Shown here: piece after piece, positions 56,752 to 63,607 of the stretch | Layout of the letters: every line of letters begins with the position of its first letter | How positions within the stretch are numbered: the first letter of the stretch is position 1 | Source of the DNA: a virus | IMG/VR virus record: IMGVR_UViG_3300046457_000167 | Coordinates: 1-63,966 of that record | Direction: 5' to 3' (one strand) | Length of the DNA: 63,966 nucleotides | Notes under the pieces: generated by a model | Told to the model about the DNA's origin: nothing | Databases searched by the model: none | The model's input: only the letters and a program-made list of their open reading frames with translations | Translations under genes and position numbers: made by a program

Positions 56752-57928
56752 ACTAACGCAAGGTTTGTTTCGCGATCTGTTCCAGCCGCTGACGGGGTCG
56801 TGGGCTTCCGCCAGAGGCATTGGTGGTGGTTCTCCGGCGCTCCCCAGCGTCACTCTCCCAACGCCAGCCTTCGGGGCCTCTAATGCACTAGGGTGGTGGG
56901 ACATAACCCAAACCATCCATGACAATGTCAATGGCGATCGCCTAGGCGTTGGCTACGACACCATCGGGTGGAACACAGTGCCCTACCTTCTGGACCTCCT
57001 TGGTCTGGGTAGCGATTGGTGGCAGCCAGTCAAAGACCTCCAGCCCTCCAAGGGGCCTAATGGCGGCCCGATGTTTGACACTGCTGGCCAGTACATGCGG
57101 ATGTTTGGTGACGCTTGGACCTCACCACTCTTCAATGGCCTCTCCCAGTTCTCCATGTACTGGCGTGTAAGGCCACTAGCAGGCACCACCAAGCGAACCA
57201 TCTTATACTCCACACAGGCGGCATCCTCAGGAGCTAAGGCCCTTGGACCCGGCACTATCGTGCCCGGCACCGGATATCGCGTTGGGTCATACCTAACGGT
57301 GGTTGGTGGCACAGGCACGGTGGCTCTCTTCAAGGTCAACGCCATAGATGGCTCCGGTGGAGTCACTGGGGTGGACCTCATAGATGGCGGGGGCTACTCG
57401 GTTGCACCCACCAGCCCAGCCGCAGTGACGGAGACTTACCCCAGCACAGCAGTGACCCCGGCAGGCACTGGATGCACCCTATCGCTGATCATGTCGGCCA
57501 AAGGCAACGGTGGCAACTTCGCACGCGTGATCCATAACATCACCAGCGGCACCGGCACCCGCAAGCAATCCATGGATTACATCTTTGGGGACGTAGGTAC
57601 CACGGTAACCACCTCGGCATCATCCACCACGTCACTGGGAGCACCCAACGGGGCAGCCCTTACGGACACCACCACGTTCCACACGCTGGGCATGGAGGTT
57701 GACTTCGCGGCGGGCACTGTAAACTACCGCTATGATGGCGCAGCAGACGGCTCCCTTTCCATCACCCCCGGAGTTCTCAACAATGCGGACGCAGTCAGCA
57801 TGCTCCTAGGGAACAGCCCGGCATTCACAGCTCTGGGCCTATTTGAGCTTAAGGCTGGCCTGCTTCTCTCGGAGATACCAAGTTCCGGTCGGCGCTCCTC
57901 CATCGAAACCTACATGGGAGCGCTGTGA
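56744..57928 (+). CDS. Tail appendage protein, probably lectin-like
   Basis: The protein has 394 aa from GTG 56744, overlapping the previous stop by 8 bp. The C-terminal half (FHTLGMEVDFAAGTVNYRYD, LFELKAGLLLSE) looks like a laminin-G/concanavalin beta-sandwich; the centre has VKVN-type repeats (GGGYSVAP). Codon choice differs from neighbours (more AGG, GGG, CTA), suggesting recent acquisition with the next gene. Confidence 0.6.
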   Translation: MPELTQGLFRDLFQPLTGSWASARGIGGGSPALPSVTLPTPAFGASNALGWWDITQTIHDNVNGDRLGVGYDTIGWNTVPYLLDLLGLGSDWWQPVKDLQPSKGPNGGPMFDTAGQYMRMFGDAWTSPLFNGLSQFSMYWRVRPLAGTTKRTILYSTQAASSGAKALGPGTIVPGTGYRVGSYLTVVGGTGTVALFKVNAIDGSGGVTGVDLIDGGGYSVAPTSPAAVTETYPSTAVTPAGTGCTLSLIMSAKGNGGNFARVIHNITSGTGTRKQSMDYIFGDVGTTVTTSASSTTSLGAPNGAALTDTTTFHTLGMEVDFAAGTVNYRYDGAADGSLSITPGVLNNADAVSMLLGNSPAFTALGLFELKAGLLLSEIPSSGRRSSIETYMGAL

Positions 57929-57934
57929 TCAGCC

Positions 57935-59098
57935 ATGACCGAATACATTAGGGCGGCTCAAGCCTACCCTGCCACCTCCTCAGTAGTTGCCAACGTGGCC
58001 TCTGACACCCCGATTGACTTGAGGAACCTTCGTAAGAGGGTATCCGACAAGCTGGGGGTCCAGAAGGGCACCACCCAGCCTTGGGTCACAAAGTCTATCC
58101 CGGTGAGTGGCACCAAGTACGCGGCCCTCATAGACGACCGGGTGTATGCTGCGATGATTGCTGCGTCGGTCGACGTATCGGATGCCGTCTACAACTCGGC
58201 TACACCTGAGGGCACATACACGTCCGTCTCGTTGCAGCCTACAAGCCCCCAGCCGGGTTTACACAGGCAGATCGTCCTACAACTTGGGGATAGCATCACT
58301 GCATCCGACATCTCGCCCACCATCTGGAAGGAGTACACCTACGCCCGCAACAAGTTGTGGGCCTCCACGGTGGCTTGCCATTCGGCAGGGCTTGAGGGCG
58401 TATACGTAACGTCTCCAACCACCAATGCCCCCGACTATGCCTACACCAAGAACTCAGTCCATGCTCTCTCTCGGATGGTCTTCAGGTTTGGCGTAGACAG
58501 CTGCAGGTTTGCCAATCAGGCGGGATGGACTTACTCTCTAGGCTTCCCTTGGAATGACAACATGCAGCAGTTGGCAGGCATAGTGCTCGCCTCTACGCAG
58601 CAGATGGTTGCCAACATCCTCCTTGGGACCAACGACGTAGCCTACTCGCTTGATGTCCCCAACGCCGGCCTTTATGCTGTCCCAACAGGTACGCCCGGAT
58701 ACACCTATGCGGGCAGCCCGAATTTCATAGATAACTGCGTGATACCCGGCCTAGCCGCATTGAAGGCCATGTATCCCAGCCTCAAGGTGGTCTTTATGAC
58801 CCCACCGTGCCGGGGCAATGGGACACCAATCAATGCCCGCTTCGTGGAGATCGCCCAGTACATCGTGGCCAATAAGGTGGCTCTTGGTATCGACATCGTG
58901 ATTGACACCAGGCAGATCGCCGCCCTGTCACCCACCGTGGTAGCCAACTCGGCCAACCCTGTGTACTACTACGAGGATGGCGTTCACCTGACTCCATACA
59001 CCACTAAGACACTCGTTGGGCCAGCCTTCGTGGCTGCTGACGACTATCTTCTTGGTATCCCGTTGCCTGCCCAGTGGGCTGGGATCATTATTGTCTAA
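57935..59098 (+). CDS. SGNH/GDSL hydrolase (tail-associated esterase)
   Basis: The protein has 387 aa. Block I LQLGDSITAS (Ser near residue 119), block III NILLGTNDVAY (near 230) and block V DGVHLTPY (Asp and His near 348-351) form an SGNH catalytic set. Such domains on phage tails remove acetyl groups from O-antigen, capsule or exopolysaccharide. The N-terminal 110 residues probably attach it to the virion. Confidence 0.8.
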   Translation: MTEYIRAAQAYPATSSVVANVASDTPIDLRNLRKRVSDKLGVQKGTTQPWVTKSIPVSGTKYAALIDDRVYAAMIAASVDVSDAVYNSATPEGTYTSVSLQPTSPQPGLHRQIVLQLGDSITASDISPTIWKEYTYARNKLWASTVACHSAGLEGVYVTSPTTNAPDYAYTKNSVHALSRMVFRFGVDSCRFANQAGWTYSLGFPWNDNMQQLAGIVLASTQQMVANILLGTNDVAYSLDVPNAGLYAVPTGTPGYTYAGSPNFIDNCVIPGLAALKAMYPSLKVVFMTPPCRGNGTPINARFVEIAQYIVANKVALGIDIVIDTRQIAALSPTVVANSANPVYYYEDGVHLTPYTTKTLVGPAFVAADDYLLGIPLPAQWAGIIIV

Positions 59099-59188
59099 TC
59101 ATTCCCGCCCCAACTCAGGGTGGGTATACACCTCCCGCCTTCCATGCTTAAATACCCACGCTAGACATGTCCGCGTTTAGCCTTTTCA

Positions 59189-59223
59189 GACCCGTCACCC
59201 TAACCGGTGGCGGGTCTTTTTTT
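59189..59223 (+). terminator. Strong terminator at the end of the late operon
   Basis: GACCCGtCACC (59189-59199) pairs with GGTGgCGGGTC (59206-59216), 10 bp around one mismatch, followed by TTTTTTT. It isolates the protease/ExbBD operon from late transcription. Confidence 0.88.
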
Positions 59224-59250
59224 GTTTTAGCCTCATCGCAACAGTCCACC

Positions 59251-59279
59251 TTGACAAATTTGTCAAATTGATCTACAAA
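59251..59279 (+). promoter_or_regulatory. Operator-promoter for the protease-ExbBD operon
   Basis: TTGACAAATTTGTCAA at 59251-59266 supplies the -35; TACAAA at 59274-59279 is the -10, spacer 17. CCACC directly upstream matches other copies. The operon is thus controlled with early genes rather than with lysis. Confidence 0.85.
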
Positions 59280-59351
59280 GGAATCCACTGCACCGAAGCC
59301 CGCCGCTCGTTTACCAGACGACCGGACCACCACAGCAGAGGAGACCAGCCA

Positions 59352-60020
59352 ATGAGATATTACAAATATTCGTTGTTCGGCGTCATTGTGACCGCCGTCG
59401 TGCTTTTCACTGGCGTTGATTACGCCACCAGTCGCCAGCCGACAACCGTTTCCGAAAACGCTGTCGTCAAGGTTACTCTGGCTAACTGCCACGGTTCCGG
59501 CGTCAACATCGGTGATGGCTTCATTGTTACCGCCGCCCACGTCGCTGGCGACGCTACGACGGTCAAAATCAAGACCAGCACCGGCAAAGAAGTTGACGCA
59601 GACGTTCTGTGGATCAACAAGACTTACGACCTCGCGCTATTGCGCACCGCCGACATGATCGGCAAGGGCACGCACATCGATTGCCGCACGGCTAAGGCTG
59701 GCGAGACAATCCAAGCGGCCGGCAATCCCCTAGACTTGGAATTCGTTTCTTCCTTCGGCCGCATCGCTGGCGACGTTCGCGAGATCGGGCCATGGAAAGA
59801 AGCGCTGGTTACCGACATCACTACCGTCATGGGGCAGAGCGGCGGCCCGGTCTTTGAAGCCGACGGGCGCGTCATCGGAATTACGGTGGGCGTGTTCGCT
59901 GCGCCCCTCAAGGGCGGCAAGGATGCGGCTGGCGCTGACATCTACACGCCTACGATGACCGGCTTTGGCATGGTTGTCCCGTCTTCTGCGATATGCCGCT
60001 TGCTGGCTAGGGAGGTGTAG
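59352..60020 (+). CDS. Membrane-anchored trypsin-like (DegP-type) serine protease
   Basis: The protein has 222 aa; ATG 59352 follows GAGGAGACCAGCC. Residues 7-24 (SLFGVIVTAVVLFTGVDY) form an N-terminal signal anchor placing the enzyme in the periplasm. The triad is complete: H63 (VTAAHVAG), D93 (TYDLALLR), S163 (GQSGGPVF). There is no PDZ domain. It leads an operon of membrane proteins; the substrate may be one of its partners or a host envelope protein. Confidence 0.88.
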   Translation: MRYYKYSLFGVIVTAVVLFTGVDYATSRQPTTVSENAVVKVTLANCHGSGVNIGDGFIVTAAHVAGDATTVKIKTSTGKEVDADVLWINKTYDLALLRTADMIGKGTHIDCRTAKAGETIQAAGNPLDLEFVSSFGRIAGDVREIGPWKEALVTDITTVMGQSGGPVFEADGRVIGITVGVFAAPLKGGKDAAGADIYTPTMTGFGMVVPSSAICRLLAREV

Positions 60021-60023
60021 GGG

Positions 60024-60494
60024 ATGGATATGGCAACGCTAGCGGCCAACCGTAACGCGCCGTTCCCTCGCTTCTCTACGGCTACGGCCCGCCTCATCAT
60101 CCTGAACACCTGCTGGGCCGCTCTCGTCATCTGGGCCGCCGTCCTTGGCTACGTGTCCTTCATTTTCACGCATGACATATCGGGGTTGTCGTATGTGATC
60201 ACCGTCTTGTTCACGGCTTCGTTGGTTGCCGTCTTCTTTGGCCGCACGTCGCATCTGGCTCGCATCGAGGTCTGGCTGGTCACGCTTGGCCTCATAGGCA
60301 ATGTCATCGGCTTTCTTCTTGCCTTGCAGCACATCGATACCGGGTCGCTTGCCACGGCGCAGGGCGTCCAGCGCGTTGCGACCGCTTTGCTAGCCGGTAT
60401 GGGCGTGGCGTTCTGCTCGACGCTGGTGGGCGCTGTAGCGGCGCTGTGGACGAGCACGGTGGCGTGGGTTGTTGGTGCGGAGGAGGTGGGTTGA
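60024..60494 (+). CDS. ExbB/TolQ/MotA-like membrane channel protein
   Basis: The protein has 156 aa with hydrophobic segments near residues 25-46, 56-73, 81-100 and 118-148. VWLVTLGLIGNVIGFLLAL and TALLAGMGVAFCSTLVGAVA follow the two conserved ExbB/TolQ/MotA blocks (L-G-L-L-G-T-V-x-G and G-M-x-x-A-L-x-T-T-x-x-G). Those proteins form a proton channel around two ExbD/TolR/MotB helices. The downstream gene supplies such a partner. Confidence 0.75.
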   Translation: MDMATLAANRNAPFPRFSTATARLIILNTCWAALVIWAAVLGYVSFIFTHDISGLSYVITVLFTASLVAVFFGRTSHLARIEVWLVTLGLIGNVIGFLLALQHIDTGSLATAQGVQRVATALLAGMGVAFCSTLVGAVAALWTSTVAWVVGAEEVG

Positions 60495-60640
60495 TGGCTG
60501 AGAAGAAGACGCCAGCGCAACAGCTTGAGATCGCCGCACAATGGCTGGCTGAGGCGGCGGAATCAGTAAGCGACAAAAGCATTCAATCCAACCTGCGGCG
60601 CGTGTCGCGAGAGTGCAAGGCCATGGCGGTGACACCATGA
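60494..60640 (+). CDS. Small helical protein between the ExbB- and ExbD-like genes
   Basis: The protein has 48 aa from ATG 60494, sharing a base with the upstream stop. AEKKTPAQQLEIAAQWLAEA is an amphipathic helix; it ends in a short basic segment. The overlap with both neighbours makes it part of the same translation unit. Confidence 0.6.
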   Translation: MAEKKTPAQQLEIAAQWLAEAAESVSDKSIQSNLRRVSRECKAMAVTP

Positions 60641-61179
60641 CCCATATCCTCGTCCGCGACCTCTTATTAAATATGCTTTTGGGCCTCGTCGCTCTCGTCG
60701 TCCTAGTTCTCGCGCAGGTAAACCCAGCCTCCACCGAACAACAGCTAACCCCGCCCGGCAATCTCATCGCCTCCATATCCTGGCCAGCCGGGCCGGTGGA
60801 CATCGACATCAGGGTCGGCGCTCCGGGAGACGAGGTCGTCGATTACAATCGTAAGTCAGGGAAAATCTGGAGCCTGCTGCGGGACGACCTCGGAACGGCC
60901 AATGACGATACGCCGCTCAACATGGAAGCGGCCTTCACGCGCGGCCTGCCTGACGGCGAGTACGCAGTGAATGTCCGCTGTTACTCGTGCGCCGCCCACG
61001 TACCGGTTCCGGTGGCCGTCGAAGTGCGGCTGGCCGAAGGAGGTTTGGTGTTTAGTGGGTCGGTGAATTTGCTGGCCGATAAACAAGAAAGGACCGCGAT
61101 TCGGTTTATCCTGAAAGATGGGCGGGCTGTGGTCGGTAGTGAAAGCAGTGTTTTTAAGCAGATGAAGGGGGATAAGTGA
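60637..61179 (+). CDS. ExbD/TolR-like protein with periplasmic domain
   Basis: The protein has 180 aa. The single N-terminal membrane helix LVRDLLLNMLLGLVALVVLV begins with an Asp (residue 8), and LAQVNP follows, as in ExbD/TolR/MotB-type stators where an Asp carries protons. The periplasmic part (PGNLIASISWPAGPVDIDIR, LLRDDLG, GLPDGEYAVNVRCYS, PVPVAVEV) is a beta-rich domain and not the usual ExbD fold or OmpA-like peptidoglycan binder. Confidence 0.72.
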   Translation: MTHILVRDLLLNMLLGLVALVVLVLAQVNPASTEQQLTPPGNLIASISWPAGPVDIDIRVGAPGDEVVDYNRKSGKIWSLLRDDLGTANDDTPLNMEAAFTRGLPDGEYAVNVRCYSCAAHVPVPVAVEVRLAEGGLVFSGSVNLLADKQERTAIRFILKDGRAVVGSESSVFKQMKGDK

Positions 61180-61180
61180 G

Positions 61181-61372
61181 ATGGCGCTGGATGACAAGAA
61201 GATTGTTGGACTAGCTTGGGCGCACTTCGGGGAAAGCGTGTTCATAATGCTCACGCGCGAGAAGTCTCCTCCGATGATACCGCAAGAAACGTATGACGTT
61301 CCAACATTGGCATTGCGCCGGTTCGTTGATGCGATATGCGCCGCAGCCTTGGAGGGACCAGGCGATGCGTAG
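61181..61372 (+). CDS. Small protein, 63 aa, in the ExbBD operon
   Basis: ATG 61181 is two bases after the previous stop. KIVGLAWAHFGESVFIMLTR and VPTLALRRFVDAICAAAL; soluble, no known family. Confidence 0.55.
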   Translation: MALDDKKIVGLAWAHFGESVFIMLTREKSPPMIPQETYDVPTLALRRFVDAICAAALEGPGDA

Positions 61373-61682
61373 GGAAGATTTCCCTGTTGCATTCAACGGC
61401 GGTTTTCGCCCTGCGGTCACGAAGATTCGATGCCCGAAGTGCCGCTGCAAGAACATCCAACTGACAGAGTTCGTTGAGGCATCAACCACGTTCCAAGTAA
61501 CTGATGGAAAGCTCAACCGCGAGGATGGCATCCACGAACTCGGTAATTTCATCGGGCGAATGGCTGGAAAATGCGATGGCTGCGGACATCTCTGGGCCCT
61601 ACGGAAGGCCAGCGAGATAGAGACGGTAGTCACCGAGCTTGACCCGAAAACCTTTCGGCCACTTTACGAGGACATCCCATGA
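61365..61682 (+). CDS. Zinc-ribbon protein
   Basis: The protein has 105 aa. Cysteine pairs CPKCRCKN and CDGCGHLW, about 45 residues apart, would hold one zinc. The start is ATG 61365, overlapping the previous gene by 8 bp. Function unknown. Confidence 0.6.
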   Translation: MRREDFPVAFNGGFRPAVTKIRCPKCRCKNIQLTEFVEASTTFQVTDGKLNREDGIHELGNFIGRMAGKCDGCGHLWALRKASEIETVVTELDPKTFRPLYEDIP

Positions 61683-62104
61683 CAGCCACCATCACCCTAT
61701 GGCTCACCTTCATCCTGGCATCCGCCACCATCGCGTGGCTCGGCAGCAAGCGGCAGGCCATCGCCCTCGCCATTGTCGCCGCACTCACGTTGCCAGCCGC
61801 ATTCCTTACATTGGGCTACCCATCGCCCACATCGCCACCATCTGGGCGATCCATCGTACTCGGCTCGCGCATCGATGTGGATGTGGCGATCTACGTGCTG
61901 ATCGATGACCAGCCGGAACCGCGCTACTACCGCCTGCCGTATTCAGCGGCGACGGCCAACGCACTGCAGGCCGCTCAAGACGAGGCGGAAGGCACTGGCG
62001 GCGCTGTTGTCATGAATACCGGTAGTGGCACGGCTGGCTTTTCCGAGGAACACGACGCCAGCAACGACCGACCGAAGCAGGCGGAAACGCCGATGCTGCA
62101 ATGA
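61679..62104 (+). CDS. Membrane protein with periplasmic YYRLPYS motif
   Basis: The protein has 141 aa. Two hydrophobic segments (residues about 5-20 and 24-43) are followed by VLGSRIDVDVAIYVLIDDQP and PRYYRLPYSAATANALQAAQ. Similar two-pass proteins with a Y-x-L-P motif occur beside ExbD-like genes in some phages. It may be a structural partner of the channel. Confidence 0.6.
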   Translation: MTATITLWLTFILASATIAWLGSKRQAIALAIVAALTLPAAFLTLGYPSPTSPPSGRSIVLGSRIDVDVAIYVLIDDQPEPRYYRLPYSAATANALQAAQDEAEGTGGAVVMNTGSGTAGFSEEHDASNDRPKQAETPMLQ

Positions 62105-62259
62105 GCCAAATGAGCGACATAGAATTGGGTCTACTGAAAATAGGCTTAGCGTTCGTCGCGTTGTTCACGACAGTATTGACCGGGTGCATCGTTGGTCTAC
62201 GGCAACTTGGGCCGGAACCGGAAGATGATGTGCCAGGCTCACAAAAGAAGGAATCCTAA
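62101..62259 (+). CDS. Small single-pass membrane protein, 52 aa
   Basis: ATG 62101 overlaps the previous stop. GLLKIGLAFVALFTTVLTGC is a membrane helix; a short acidic C-terminus (GPEPEDDVPG) follows. The LTGC could be read as a lipobox, but the N-terminus lacks the usual basic residues. The stop overlaps the next start. Confidence 0.6.
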   Translation: MSQMSDIELGLLKIGLAFVALFTTVLTGCIVGLRQLGPEPEDDVPGSQKKES

Positions 62260-63524
62260 TGCCTACACCTAAGATGACACAAGAGCAGATGCAGGAGGCG
62301 GTCTCGCTGCTCGAGCTATACGGCACGGCTTCGGCAGTGCAGGAGGCTACAGGCATTCCGCGCACTACTATCCAGTCGCGGGTGAAGCGGGCCGCTGAGT
62401 CTGGGTTGATGGGGACGCGGCCGGTCCTTCCCGGCTTTGCCATCAAGTCCGTGTCCAGCAAGACGGAAGACGGCGCGTGGGTGAAGCAAACGAAAGCGCC
62501 AGGCGAAGTCTTCGAGATGCCGGAAGGGTTTGCGCACAAGCGCATATCGAACCTGTCTGACGGGCAAGGCAGGACGCTGGCGAGATGGGACATAGTCGAG
62601 CAGGATAAGGCTGCGCAGATGGTGGCCATGCGGGCGGCCGTCGATGCGCTCAAGGAAGACTTGCCGCGCGCAAGCATCGCGTTGCCACCGGCCAGCGTTG
62701 AGGCCGATCTGCTTAACTTTTACGGAGTTTCCGACAATCATTTCGGCATGCTTGCGTGGCGCGAGGAGACAGGATCGGACTACGACCTGCGGCTGGCAGA
62801 GCAGATATTCATCGACTGGTTTGCTGCAGCCATCGCCCAAAGTCCGCAGGCGCATACCGCCGTCTTTGGGCAGCTCGGGGATCTGATGCATCACGATTCG
62901 CTTGAATCGGTGACGCCAGCACACCGGCACGTACTAGACGCGGACTCGAGATTACAGAAAATCATCAGAGTCGTCATTCGGTGTATGCGGCAGGTTATCG
63001 ACATGCTCTTGCAGAAGCATCAGCACGTTCACGTCATCATGGCATCCGGCAATCACGACCCAGCGTCGTCGGCTTGGTTGAGAGAGATGTTCGCTACTAT
63101 CTACGAAAACGAGCCGCGGATCTCTGTCGATAACAGCCCATCGCTTTACTACGCCTATGAGTGGGGTGACACCGCGCTCTTTATGCATCATGGCCACAAA
63201 CGCAACATCAGCAACGTCGACGTGACATTCGCCGGGATGTTCAGGGAAATGTTCGGACGGTCTAAGTATGCGTACGGCCACATCGGCCACCTGCACAGCG
63301 ACGAAGGCCGCAAGTCGGGCCTGATGTATATTGAGCGCCATGAAACGCTGGCGGCGCCTGACGCCTATGCTGCGGGCGGCGGGTGGCTATCAGGACGCTC
63401 CGCCAAGGTGATCACTTACAGCAAGCGTTTCGGGGAAGTAGGAAGGCACATCCTACGTCCGGAAATGGTTGCTGGTGCTTACCGTGCAGCCAATGACAAC
63501 CAGCCACAAGCTAAAGCCGCCTGA
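62259..63524 (+). CDS. HTH plus metallophosphoesterase
   Basis: The protein has 421 aa. A winged-helix/HTH (QEAVSLLELYGTASAVQEAT, PRTTIQSRVKRA) spans residues 8-45; from residue 150 a calcineurin-like phosphoesterase follows with GVSDNHFGM, GQLGDLMHHD, ASGNHD, MHHGHKR and GHIGHLH. Such phage proteins may hydrolyse phosphodiester bonds in nucleic acid or nucleotides. AANDN near the end. Confidence 0.85.
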   Translation: MPTPKMTQEQMQEAVSLLELYGTASAVQEATGIPRTTIQSRVKRAAESGLMGTRPVLPGFAIKSVSSKTEDGAWVKQTKAPGEVFEMPEGFAHKRISNLSDGQGRTLARWDIVEQDKAAQMVAMRAAVDALKEDLPRASIALPPASVEADLLNFYGVSDNHFGMLAWREETGSDYDLRLAEQIFIDWFAAAIAQSPQAHTAVFGQLGDLMHHDSLESVTPAHRHVLDADSRLQKIIRVVIRCMRQVIDMLLQKHQHVHVIMASGNHDPASSAWLREMFATIYENEPRISVDNSPSLYYAYEWGDTALFMHHGHKRNISNVDVTFAGMFREMFGRSKYAYGHIGHLHSDEGRKSGLMYIERHETLAAPDAYAAGGGWLSGRSAKVITYSKRFGEVGRHILRPEMVAGAYRAANDNQPQAKAA

Positions 63525-63525
63525 T

Positions 63526-63570
63526 ACATTATAACGAATAAACCCACCGTCTTATACATTATACGGAATA
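63526..63570 (+). repeat. Two direct repeats ACATTATAmsGAATA
   Basis: ACATTATAACGAATA (63526-63540) and ACATTATACGGAATA (63556-63570) are 30 bp apart, three helical turns. They lie between the phosphoesterase and MazG genes. A related ACATTATGCGGAGAATAC lies near 25817. This could be a promoter or binding site, perhaps for a phage factor. Confidence 0.5.
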
Positions 63571-63607
63571 CTGGCCTCACCAGCCAAAAACACCACAAGA
63601 GGAGAGA

